The translations under genes and the position numbers were made by a program. The notes below the pieces were generated by a model, which did not search any database, was not told where the DNA came from, and worked only from the letters and a program-made list of their open reading frames with translations. Positions 17,483-25,948 of a stretch of DNA of 64,000 nucleotides are shown in pieces. This DNA is from Sphingomonas abaci (GTDB lineage: Bacteria; Pseudomonadota; Alphaproteobacteria; Sphingomonadales; Sphingomonadaceae): positions 434,001-498,000 of the forward strand of contig NZ_JACHNY010000001.1 in the NCBI RefSeq assembly GCF_014199625.1. Direction: 5' to 3'. Each line of letters begins with the position of its first letter. The first letter of the stretch is position 1.

Positions 17483-17559
17483 GCGCCCGTAGCTCAGTTG
17501 GATAGAGCACGAGCCTTCTAAGCTTGTGGTCGCTGGTTCGAATCCAGCCGGGCGCGCCA
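17483..17559 (+). tRNA. tRNA-Arg (anticodon UCU)
   Basis: A full cloverleaf: acceptor GCGCCCG/CGGGCGC, D-stem GCTC/GAGC, anticodon stem CGAGC/GCTTG (one G-T pair) with loop CTTCTAA giving anticodon TCT, T-stem GCTGG/CCAGC around TTCGAAT, discriminator G and an encoded CCA end. It reads AGA codons, with AGG by wobble, which are rare in this DNA. I looked for a direct repeat of its 3' end further on as a sign of an integrated island and saw none. Confidence 0.97.
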
Positions 17560-17616
17560 AAATCAACCCGACTGAAATGCTGTGGGCACTGGATGCCCCG
17601 ACAAGTCGGAAAACGG

Positions 17617-18804
17617 TCACACACGGGCGTAGAGCGTCACCACACAGGCTCCGCCCAGGCCGAGATTATGTTGCAGGCCGTGGCGTACGCCCTCCACCTG
17701 TCGCGAGCCTGCCGTGCCGCGCAGGTGATGGGTCAGCTCAAAACACTGCGCCAGCCCTGTCGCACCGAGCGGGTGCCCCTTCGACAGCAATCCGCCCGAC
17801 GGATTGGTGACCACGCGTCCGCCATAGGTGTTGTCACCATCCGCGATGAACCCGGCCGCGGCGCCGGGCGGGCACAGTCCCAGCCCTTCATAGGTAATGA
17901 CCTCGTTATGTGCGAAACAGTCGTGCAACTCGACGACACGCAGGTCGTCGGGACCGACGCCTGCCTGCTCGTAAACGATGTGCGCGGCGCGACGGGTCAT
18001 GTCCGCGCCGACCAGTTCCATCATGTCGCGTGCCGCAAAGGCGACGGGACGATCGGTGACCATCGCCTGCGCGGCGATTCGTACGGTTCGGGACAGGCCG
18101 TGGCGGCGGGCAAAATCGTCCGAGACCAGCAGTGCCGCCGCCGCGCCGCAGGTCGGGGGACAGGCCATGGGGCGCGTCATCACGCCAGGCCACAGCAGGG
18201 GCGCGGCCAGCACCTCCTCCTCGGTCATCACGGTGCGGAAGACCGACAGCGGGTTGGCGGCGGCGTGGCGGCTGGCCTTGGCGCGCACCTGTGCGAAGTC
18301 CGCCAGCGTGGTGCCGTAGCGTTCCATATGCGCCTTTCCCGCGCCGCCGAAATAGCGCAGCGCCAGCGGCAGGTCGACGTCAACGAGGTCGTCGCACAGC
18401 GCATCGAAATCCGCGAACGGGCTGACGCGATCGTCGAACATCGCCCCGATCGCGCCGGGCATCATCTCTTCGAACCCCAGCGCGAGCACGCACTCCGCAG
18501 CGCCACTCGTGATCGCCTGCCGCGCCAGGAATAGTGCGGTCGATCCGGTCGCGCAATTGTTGTTGACGTTGAAGATCGGGATGCCGGTCATCCCCACGCC
18601 GTACAGCGCACGCTGCCCGGCACAGCTGTCGGCATAGACATAGCCGACATGGGCCTGCTCCACCGCCGTATAGTCGATCCCCGCATCTTTGAGCGCATCG
18701 GCGACAGCAGCCCGTGCCATGACGTCGTATGAGGCGCCCCGTCCCGGCTTGACGAACGGTACCATGCCGACGCCAGCGACATAGGTGGAGCGATCATTAC
18801 TCAT
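17617..18804 (-). CDS. SCP2-type thiolase (lipid-transfer-protein/acetyl-CoA acetyltransferase family)
   Basis: 395 residues. The fold and motifs are those of the SCP-x thiolase group rather than classical FadA: Cys84 in NVNNNCATGST as nucleophile, an ELHDCFAHNE segment with the second catalytic residues, and the GGLLSKGHPLGATG loop near residue 345. It would cleave a 3-ketoacyl-CoA, often one with a branched or ring side chain, in beta-oxidation. It is the last gene of a six-gene operon (TBDR, SDR, SDR, saccharopine-dehydrogenase-like, CoA ligase, thiolase) and overlaps the ligase by four bases (ATGA). Confidence 0.87.
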   Translation of the reverse strand: MSNDRSTYVAGVGMVPFVKPGRGASYDVMARAAVADALKDAGIDYTAVEQAHVGYVYADSCAGQRALYGVGMTGIPIFNVNNNCATGSTALFLARQAITSGAAECVLALGFEEMMPGAIGAMFDDRVSPFADFDALCDDLVDVDLPLALRYFGGAGKAHMERYGTTLADFAQVRAKASRHAAANPLSVFRTVMTEEEVLAAPLLWPGVMTRPMACPPTCGAAAALLVSDDFARRHGLSRTVRIAAQAMVTDRPVAFAARDMMELVGADMTRRAAHIVYEQAGVGPDDLRVVELHDCFAHNEVITYEGLGLCPPGAAAGFIADGDNTYGGRVVTNPSGGLLSKGHPLGATGLAQCFELTHHLRGTAGSRQVEGVRHGLQHNLGLGGACVVTLYARV

Positions 18805-20360
18805 GTACGGGTTCCCGACGCTGCCGCGAGTTCGACCAGATGGCGTGCGCGGATGTCCTTCTTCAGCACCTTGCCGACCTTGGATCGGGGCAGGTCGACG
18901 CAGATCTCGACCGTCTTGGGCGTCTTGACGCTGCCGATCATGGCCTTGACGTGCGCGATGATCGCCGCGGCGTCGGTCGCCTGTCCGGCGCGTAGCTGCA
19001 CCGCCGCACAGACCCGCTCACCCCATTTCTCGTCGGGAAGGCCGAAGACGGCAGCATCCTGCACCGCCGGATGTGTCATCAGCGCCTGCTCGACTTCTGC
19101 CGAATAGACGTTGAAGCCGCCGGTGATGATCATGTCCTTGGCCCGGTCGACGATGAAGAGGAAATTGTCCTCGTCCAGATAGCCGATGTCGCCGGTGCGA
19201 TGCCAGCCATCGATGGTCGCCTCGGCGGTGGCGGCGGGGTTCTTGTAATAGCCATCCATCACCAGGCTGGAGCGCACGACGATCTCGCCGTGGCCGCCGC
19301 GCGGATGCTCGCGACCCTCGCCATCGAGGATCGCGACCTGCACCAGCGGCCCCGGCCGTCCCGCCGAGGACAGGCGGTGACGCGCGACCGCGCCGGTCGT
19401 GTCGAAATGATCCTCGGGCGCCATCATAGATATCATCATCGGTGCTTCGGTCTGACCGAACAACTGCGCCATCACCGGCCCGATCCGGGTCAGTGCCTCT
19501 TCCAACCGCGCGGCCGAGATCGGTGCTGCGCCGTACCAGAAGCATTGCAACGCCGAAAGATCGGTCGCGGGCAGATCGGGGTGATCGAGCAGCATGTAGA
19601 TCAGTGTCGGCGGCAGGAAGCTGTGGGTGACGCGGTGCCGCTCGGCAAGCCGCAAGAAGTCACCGATATCGGGATGCGCCATGATGACGATTTCGCCGCC
19701 GTGGCACAGGATCGGCAACGCCAGCACGCCCGCCGCATGGGTCAGCGGCGCCATTGCAAGGTAGACCGGCCGTCCAACGAACGGATAGCCCATCAGCGTC
19801 AGCGCGGTCATCGTCTCCAGGTTGCGGTGCGACAGCATCACCCCCTTGGGTTGGCCGGTCGTGCCCCCGGTGCCCGGAAGCATCGCGAGGTCGCTCACGG
19901 TATCCGCGTGGAAAGGCGCGTTCGAAACACCCGCCAGCCAGCCCTCCAGCGCCGGCGCGAAAGGCTGTTCGGCGTCGAGGCAGACCAGCAGCCGCAGCCG
20001 GGGCAGCGCGGCGCGCAAGCCGTCGACCAGCGCAGCGAACTTCGCCTCGAAGAACAACGCCACGCAGTCGAACGCGTCGAGCACGAAGCCGTTCTCCGCC
20101 GCCTCGTTGCGCGGGTTGATCGGGCACCAGACGCACGCCGCGCGCGAAATGGCGAAGACGGTAGCGAAGGCGATCGGATCGTTACCGGAGAGCACCGCGA
20201 CATGCTCGCCGGGCGCGATTCTGTCCCGCGACAGCGCGCGCGCGACGCGATGACTGTGTCGCTGAACCTCGGCATACGACAGCGTCCGTCCCTCGGTGGT
20301 CAGGCAGGGGGCGTCGCCGCCAAGCGACGCCCCTTTGTCGAGATAATCGATCAACCGCAT
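18801..20360 (-). CDS. Class I acyl-CoA ligase (AMP-forming)
   Basis: 519 residues. The AMP-binding signature is present (LPGTGGTTGQPKGVMLSH), followed by FGQTEAPM, WHRTGDIGYLDEDNF and the hinge DRAKDMIITGGFNVY, with the C-terminal lysine region RSKVGKVLKKDIR. It activates a carboxylic acid to its CoA thioester. The substrate is not readable, but neighbours (SCP2-type thiolase, two SDRs and a TBDR) suggest a hydrophobic acid taken up from outside. The ATG at 20360 lies 14 bases after the upstream stop. Note that the phosphate loop has GTGGTTG where TSGTTG is usual, a mild deviation. Confidence 0.88.
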   Translation of the reverse strand: MRLIDYLDKGASLGGDAPCLTTEGRTLSYAEVQRHSHRVARALSRDRIAPGEHVAVLSGNDPIAFATVFAISRAACVWCPINPRNEAAENGFVLDAFDCVALFFEAKFAALVDGLRAALPRLRLLVCLDAEQPFAPALEGWLAGVSNAPFHADTVSDLAMLPGTGGTTGQPKGVMLSHRNLETMTALTLMGYPFVGRPVYLAMAPLTHAAGVLALPILCHGGEIVIMAHPDIGDFLRLAERHRVTHSFLPPTLIYMLLDHPDLPATDLSALQCFWYGAAPISAARLEEALTRIGPVMAQLFGQTEAPMMISMMAPEDHFDTTGAVARHRLSSAGRPGPLVQVAILDGEGREHPRGGHGEIVVRSSLVMDGYYKNPAATAEATIDGWHRTGDIGYLDEDNFLFIVDRAKDMIITGGFNVYSAEVEQALMTHPAVQDAAVFGLPDEKWGERVCAAVQLRAGQATDAAAIIAHVKAMIGSVKTPKTVEICVDLPRSKVGKVLKKDIRARHLVELAAASGTRT

Positions 20361-20374
20361 CGCGCCTGCGCCCT

Positions 20375-21502
20375 TCAATCGTGGACCGTGACGATCGGCT
20401 TCAGCACCAGCCCGAACTGGCGCATCGCGCCGTAGAGCGCCTGATGCCCGAACGCCTGGCAGGCGGAGGCGAAGCCGGCGCGGCGCGGCGGCTGTTGCAG
20501 CAAGCTCATCGCGCAGAACGCCTGGAGCAGCCCGGTCTGCTTGTAGTTGCAATTGCCGTGCAGCAGGACGTGGACCCGGCCCAGCGGACCGGAGGCATAA
20601 ACTGAGTCGATGCTGGTGTTCAGCCGCGGATTTTCGCGCGGCGGCATCGCGCCCTGCACCGATTCCGCCATCTTCGACAAAGCGGCCTCCTGCTCCTCGA
20701 AGGGCAATGGCTTGATGTCGGTGTCGATCATCTTGGTCATGGCGACGACATTGTCCATCACCTCGCGCGCGAACACGCCGCCATAGACCTTGACCGTCGC
20801 GACGCGCGGATCGGACTTGAACCATATGGGGTGCGAGGTGCCGCCCCAAGGCAGCGTCAGCGCCGTCGCGTGCTGGCCGGGGACATGGCACTCGGTCGCG
20901 GTCATCGTCGGCCATTGGACATACTGGTTATTTTCCAGGAAGTACCAGTCGGCCTTCAGGATCGTGAAGATCGTCTGCACCGAGGCGTAGGTCGGAAATC
21001 CTTTCCACAGCACCAGCATGTCGAGCGTGTCGAGGCCCGGCATCGTCTCCAGCGCGATGTTCGCCGCGATCTCGCCGGTGGTGTACATCTGCGCGACGCA
21101 CGGCGACAGCAGCAGCCCCTTGTCCGCGAACGCCGGTCCCCATTTCTCCTGCGCGAGCATCATCCAGTCCTGCTCGCCGGTCGTATCGAGGTAATGGACG
21201 CCCGCCGCCAGACAGGCCTCGACCGTCTGCGGCCCGAATTTGATGAACGGGCCGACCGTGTTGCAGACCACCTTCGCCCCGCGGAACAGGTCGGTGAGCG
21301 ACGCGACATCATGGTCGACCTCAACCACTTCGTAATCCGCGTTTTCGATGCCGGGGATCCGCTCCACCACGTCGCGCACGCGCTGCGCGTCGCGACCGGC
21401 GGCGATGAAGGGGATGCCCAATTCGCGCAGATATTCGCAGATCAGGCGGCCGGTATAGCCTGACGCGCCATAGACGATGACGGGTTTCTTGGTGTCGGTC
21501 AT
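20375..21502 (-). CDS. Saccharopine-dehydrogenase-like NAD(P)-binding protein
   Basis: 375 residues. An N-terminal Rossmann fold (PVIVYGASGYTGRLICEYL, GxxGxxG) and the VVCNTVGPFIKFG and GVHYLDTTGEQDW segments match the saccharopine-dehydrogenase-like reductase family. In some catabolic operons such proteins act as enoyl or keto reductases; the true substrate is unknown. The ATG at 21502 has AGAGG nine bases upstream; the ATG at 21511 has no spacing. It lies 44 bases after an SDR gene and 14 before the ligase. True saccharopine dehydrogenase activity (lysine metabolism) is unlikely in this context. Confidence 0.78.
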   Translation of the reverse strand: MTDTKKPVIVYGASGYTGRLICEYLRELGIPFIAAGRDAQRVRDVVERIPGIENADYEVVEVDHDVASLTDLFRGAKVVCNTVGPFIKFGPQTVEACLAAGVHYLDTTGEQDWMMLAQEKWGPAFADKGLLLSPCVAQMYTTGEIAANIALETMPGLDTLDMLVLWKGFPTYASVQTIFTILKADWYFLENNQYVQWPTMTATECHVPGQHATALTLPWGGTSHPIWFKSDPRVATVKVYGGVFAREVMDNVVAMTKMIDTDIKPLPFEEQEAALSKMAESVQGAMPPRENPRLNTSIDSVYASGPLGRVHVLLHGNCNYKQTGLLQAFCAMSLLQQPPRRAGFASACQAFGHQALYGAMRQFGLVLKPIVTVHD

Positions 21503-21546
21503 GCGAGGCATCCTCTTGAAATCGTGATGAAGGGAATGATCGGGGC

Positions 21547-22350
21547 TCAGCTGCCCATGCCGCCGTCGACCGACAGGCTGGTGCCGTTGACGAAGCGCGC
21601 GCCATCGCCGCACAGGAACAGGATGGCCTCGGCGATGTCGGCGACCGCGCCGAGGCGTCCGGAAGGGGTGAGCTGGACGACGCCGGCCACGGCCTCTTCT
21701 GGGGACGGAAACAGCCCCATGGCAGCACAATCGACCGCCAGCTTCATGCCCATGGCGGTCGGCACCAGCCCCGGGCAGACGCAATTGACGCGGACGCCAT
21801 AGCCGAGCTTGCCCGCCTCCGCCGCGGCAATGCGAGTGATGCGGTCGACTGCCGACTTGGTGGCGGAATAGCCGGCGATGCCGGGGAACACGATCGTGGC
21901 GGCGACCGAGGCGATATTCACGATCGCACCGCCCTGGCCAGCCGGGCCACCGGGCTTCATCACCCGAAACGCATGCTTGATGCCCAGCGTCGTGCCGATC
22001 ACGTTGACGTCGAACATCCGACGCAGGTCCTCGATCGGCTGATCGATCAACAGCGACGACCGTTCGATCCCGGCATTGTTGACGAGGACGTCGAGCCCGC
22101 CGAGCGTTTCGATGACCGTCGCGACCGCACGCTCCCAGTCGGCCTCGTCTGCGACGTCGAGCGGGACGAAGGTGGTGGCGACGCCGTGCGCGCGCAGTGC
22201 CGCCGCCGTCGCCTGTCCGGCGATCGCATCGATGTCGGCGATCGCCACGTCGGCGCCTGCGCGAGCCAAGGCCTCCGCCGTCGCCGCGCCGATCCCGCTT
22301 GCGCCGCCGGTGATGAGCGCCCTGCGGCCGTTCAGATGATGATTGTCCAT
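21547..22350 (-). CDS. SDR family oxidoreductase
   Basis: 267 residues, a classical short-chain dehydrogenase. The cofactor motif is TGGASGIG (about 14-21), with an acidic residue after beta-2 (ADIDA) that suggests NAD(H). NNAG occurs at about 90, and the catalytic Ser and YSATK Tyr/Lys are present, followed by VNCVCPGLV and the C-terminal NGTSLSVDGG. It interconverts an alcohol and a ketone on an unknown substrate, probably a CoA ester intermediate of the same operon. Fourteen bases separate it from the preceding SDR gene. Confidence 0.88.
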   Translation of the reverse strand: MDNHHLNGRRALITGGASGIGAATAEALARAGADVAIADIDAIAGQATAAALRAHGVATTFVPLDVADEADWERAVATVIETLGGLDVLVNNAGIERSSLLIDQPIEDLRRMFDVNVIGTTLGIKHAFRVMKPGGPAGQGGAIVNIASVAATIVFPGIAGYSATKSAVDRITRIAAAEAGKLGYGVRVNCVCPGLVPTAMGMKLAVDCAAMGLFPSPEEAVAGVVQLTPSGRLGAVADIAEAILFLCGDGARFVNGTSLSVDGGMGS

Positions 22351-22363
22351 AGCCCCTCCTCGT

Positions 22364-23122
22364 TCAGACCGCGATGTAGCCGCCGTCGACCACCAGCTCG
22401 GCGCCGATCATGTACGCCGCGTCCTCGCTCGCCAGGAACAACAGCGGCGCCGCTATCTCATGCGGTTCGGCGAGCCGGCCGAGCGGGATCGCGGCCGCGA
22501 CCGCGCTGGCGAAGTCGCCCGCCCCGTCGCCCAGCGCACCGATGGCGTCCCGCACCAGCTTGGTGTCGCAATAGCCGGGATGGAGCGAGTTGATGCGAAC
22601 CGGCCAGCGTTTGCGCGCGCAATCGACCGCCGCCGCCTTCGTCAGCATCGACACGGCGCCCTTGGTGGCGTTGTAGGCGGGGAACATCGGCTCGGCGACG
22701 TTGGCCGCGATTGACGCGACGTTGACGATCACGCCACCGCTTTCGCGCATCGCAGGGATTGCGACCTTCATGCCCAGGAAGACGCTTTCGACGTTGATCG
22801 CCATCAGCCGTCGCCATTCGTCGAGGCTGGTATCCTCGATCGTCTTCAGGAAACCCCAGCCGGCGTTGTTGACCAAGACGTCGATGCGGCCGATCGCGGC
22901 GAATATCGCGTTCCACTCCGCCTCGACGCCGACATCCTGGCGGTGGGTGGCGACCGCAAGGCCCTCCGCCGCGAGGTCGGCGCGCATGGTGGCCAACTCC
23001 GTGACGTCGATATCGGTGGCGTGGACGATCGCGCCTTCACGGGCGAAGGCGGTGGCGGCGGCACGGCCGATCCCGCGTGCCGCGCCGGTGATCAGGACGA
23101 CCTTGTTGGTAAAGCGTGCCAT
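22364..23122 (-). CDS. SDR family oxidoreductase
   Basis: 252 residues. TGAARGIG (about 13-20), the DID acidic tail of beta-2 (NAD preference), NNAGWG, the serine in VNVASIAAN and YNATK as catalytic Tyr/Lys are all in place, with INSLHPGYCDT and AELVVDGGY at the end. Together with the next SDR it may perform two separate oxidations in one pathway; the two proteins are only moderately alike and so not a recent duplication. It begins three bases after the TBDR stop, so the two are certainly cotranscribed. Confidence 0.88.
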   Translation of the reverse strand: MARFTNKVVLITGAARGIGRAAATAFAREGAIVHATDIDVTELATMRADLAAEGLAVATHRQDVGVEAEWNAIFAAIGRIDVLVNNAGWGFLKTIEDTSLDEWRRLMAINVESVFLGMKVAIPAMRESGGVIVNVASIAANVAEPMFPAYNATKGAVSMLTKAAAVDCARKRWPVRINSLHPGYCDTKLVRDAIGALGDGAGDFASAVAAAIPLGRLAEPHEIAAPLLFLASEDAAYMIGAELVVDGGYIAV

Positions 23123-23125
23123 GGG

Positions 23126-25726
23126 TCAGAACCTCACCGTGGCATCGACGCCGAAGGTTCGCGGCATCCCGCGGTTGAGATAGTCCAGCCCGAAAACGTT
23201 GATGTTCAGACCGTAGGTGTAATAGAATTTGTTCGTTGCGTTCTTGACCCAGGCGGCGGCGGTGAAGTTGCCGCGCTGCCAGGTCAGCCGGCCGTTGACC
23301 AACCAATAGCCCGGATTGCCGCAGGCGATCGCTGGACCTGCCTGAAGAATGTTGAAGCCGGGCGCGGGCTTGCCGCAGGGCGACTGCCCGTAGTTTTTGA
23401 AGGGGTCGAAATAATATTTGCCCATATAGGCGGTGTCGCCGTGCAGCGTCACCTTGTCGCGCCCGGTCTTCACCACGTCCCAATCGGCACCCAGCGTGGC
23501 GGTCACGCCCGGCGCGTTGGGGAAGGGATTGCCGTTGATCGGCAGCGTCGCGCTGCTGGGATCGGCAGGATTGGCGACATTGCCTGTGTAGCGCGTGTTG
23601 AGCAGGCCCAACGCGGCATCGAACCGCAGCGTCCGTGCCGCCTGCACCGTCAGCTCGGCCTCGCCGCCGTACAGGCGGCCGTTGCCCGAGCGGGTGAACG
23701 TGGTCGCACCGACCACCTGCGTGAACTGCTGGTTGCTATAGTCGTAATAGAAGCCGGCGAGGTTGAGCTGCACGCGGCGATCGAACAGCCGGGTCTTCAC
23801 GCCCGCTTCGTAGGCGTTCACCTGCTCAGGCTGGATATAATAGACCTGGTTGACCCCCTGATAGGCGAGGCCGTTGAAACTGCCGCTGCGATAGCCGCGG
23901 CTATATTGCGCATAGCCCATGATATCGGGCGCGAACTGATAGCTGAGGTTGAATCGCCCGGTCAGGCGATTGGCGCCTTCGGTCTGACGCAGCGGCGGCA
24001 GCGCGGCGTTGTAGGGATTGCTGTAGGGGATTAGCCCAGCGACGATGTTCTGGCCCGACAGGTCGCGCAGCGTCGTGACGCCGTCGTAGAACTTCACCTG
24101 GTCCCAAGTGTAGCGCAGCCCCGCGGTGACGGTGAATCCCGGCAGCGCTTCGTAGCTCATGTCCGCATAGATCGCCTTCGACGGACGCTGCACCGTGTAG
24201 CGCTGGTCGCCGAGGATCGGGGAAAAGGGCGGCGCCCCCGCGCTGCGGCACCCGGCGGAATAGGCGCCGCCGAACCCGCCGCCACCGCTGTTGGTCAACG
24301 CGATATCGGTCTGCAGCGCCACCAGCGAGCGAGCGTCGAGGAAGCCGTTGGGATTGACGACCACCGGCGCGCAGAAGCCGGGGGTGCCGGGGGTCAGCGC
24401 GGGGTTGACCGCGAAGGCCGGCAGCACCCGGATCGCGTCCGGCGTACCGATCGCGGCGTTGTTGAAGCTGCCCGGCACGCCCGCGCCCAGCAGGATCGGG
24501 CGCAGCACCCCGAAGAAATCGGGCTGGTTGTGCGTGCGGACGGTATCGATCCCGTAATAGAGGCCGGCGATCAGGTTCAGCCCCCCCTGCTTGTAATCGA
24601 CGCGCAGATCCTGATTGAAATTGTAGCTACGCGAATCGTAGCGGATCGCGCACAGATCGTTGGGCGATCCGTCGCAGTCGGTCGGCGCATTGATATAGCG
24701 ACCGACGTCGTATCCGGTGATCGAGGTCAGCGTCAGCCCGTCGCTGAGGTCGAGCTTGACGTTCGCCGCGAAGCCATAGGATTTGGTGTACAGCCGCCCG
24801 CCGGTATCCGCCGCCACCTCGTCGCGTCCCAGCGCCCGGCCGCCATTCTGCGCGGGATCGAACCGCGAATAGCCCAGCGCGTCGCGCCCGCCGGCCAACT
24901 GGCCATTGGCATAGGCGTTGGCGCCGAGCGGATTGTCGCGTGCGATATAGGCCTTCAGGTTGATGTCCAGCGTGTTTGACGGCCGCCAGCGCAGCGCCAC
25001 GCGTCCGCCGACCGAATTGGTCGTCCCGACCGAGCGCTTCTGCGTCGGATTATACTGCCACCCGTTGCCGTCCGCCCAAGTGCCCGCGATTCGCACGCCA
25101 AGCACGTCGGGGACCAGCGTCGCTTCATAGGCACCCTGCGCCTGCTTCGTGGCGTAATTGCCGTACCCGACGGTCACGAAGCCTTCGTTGGCCTCCAGGC
25201 TCGGCTTACGCGTGAAGAAACTGATCGCGCCGCCCGTGGTATTGCGACCGTACAGCGTACCCTGCGGCCCACGCAGCACTTCGACCCGATCGATATCGTA
25301 CAACTGCTGGCCGTGGCTGGCGCGGAAGCTCTGATAGACCTCGTCGACATAGACGCCGACCGGCGAGGCCGTGCTGGCTGAGAATTCGTTCGCGACCGAA
25401 ATACCGCGCAGCGCGAAATTCGGCTGCGTCCGGCCATAGGGCGTAGTGACCTGCAGGCTGGGAATCGACCCCATGAGGTTCATGGTGTCGGAAATGCCCT
25501 TCGCCTTGAGAGCATCGGCACTGATGGCCGAGACGGCAGCCGGCACGTCCTGCAATCGCTGCTCGCGGCGCTGGGCGGTGACGATGATGTCTCCGATCTG
25601 ATTGTCCGTCGCCTGCGCCTGCGTCCCGTTGGATGCGCCGGGATTCGCATCTTGGGCAAGAGCCGGCATTGCTGCGACGAGCATCGTCGTCGATAACCAT
25701 CCGGCAAGTATCTGCTCCGTCCGCAT
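23126..25726 (-). CDS. TonB-dependent outer-membrane receptor of the thiolase operon
   Basis: 866 residues. A signal peptide ends near ALA/QDA (about residue 25). The plug begins with GDIIVTAQRREQRLQDVP (the TonB-box-like segment of sphingomonad receptors) and contains VEVLRGPQGTLYGRN. A 22-strand barrel follows, ending in aromatic Phe (ATVRF). It imports a substrate across the outer membrane with TonB energy. As first gene of the six-gene operon with CoA ligase and thiolase, it probably takes up the acid or its precursor. AGAGGGA lies about ten bases before the ATG. The 222-base divergent region to the LuxR-type regulator holds the promoter. Confidence 0.9.
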   Translation of the reverse strand: MRTEQILAGWLSTTMLVAAMPALAQDANPGASNGTQAQATDNQIGDIIVTAQRREQRLQDVPAAVSAISADALKAKGISDTMNLMGSIPSLQVTTPYGRTQPNFALRGISVANEFSASTASPVGVYVDEVYQSFRASHGQQLYDIDRVEVLRGPQGTLYGRNTTGGAISFFTRKPSLEANEGFVTVGYGNYATKQAQGAYEATLVPDVLGVRIAGTWADGNGWQYNPTQKRSVGTTNSVGGRVALRWRPSNTLDINLKAYIARDNPLGANAYANGQLAGGRDALGYSRFDPAQNGGRALGRDEVAADTGGRLYTKSYGFAANVKLDLSDGLTLTSITGYDVGRYINAPTDCDGSPNDLCAIRYDSRSYNFNQDLRVDYKQGGLNLIAGLYYGIDTVRTHNQPDFFGVLRPILLGAGVPGSFNNAAIGTPDAIRVLPAFAVNPALTPGTPGFCAPVVVNPNGFLDARSLVALQTDIALTNSGGGGFGGAYSAGCRSAGAPPFSPILGDQRYTVQRPSKAIYADMSYEALPGFTVTAGLRYTWDQVKFYDGVTTLRDLSGQNIVAGLIPYSNPYNAALPPLRQTEGANRLTGRFNLSYQFAPDIMGYAQYSRGYRSGSFNGLAYQGVNQVYYIQPEQVNAYEAGVKTRLFDRRVQLNLAGFYYDYSNQQFTQVVGATTFTRSGNGRLYGGEAELTVQAARTLRFDAALGLLNTRYTGNVANPADPSSATLPINGNPFPNAPGVTATLGADWDVVKTGRDKVTLHGDTAYMGKYYFDPFKNYGQSPCGKPAPGFNILQAGPAIACGNPGYWLVNGRLTWQRGNFTAAAWVKNATNKFYYTYGLNINVFGLDYLNRGMPRTFGVDATVRF

Positions 25727-25948
25727 CGTTCAGGTCCCTCTCCACCCGGCACCTCCGTGTCGGCCCTATGGTGCCGCCGGCGGTTGCCTGATCTGCGAAG
25801 GCTAGGCGCGGACGGACCGATCCGGCGAGGGGAGTCGGCGGGGGGCATGGTGGGGGGCGGGTCAGGGTGGCGTTGTCACCTCGGCCCTGCGGGCGTAGCG
25901 TTCGGGAACCGGATCGGCCGTCAGACGCCGAAGGTTAGGAGGTAGCGG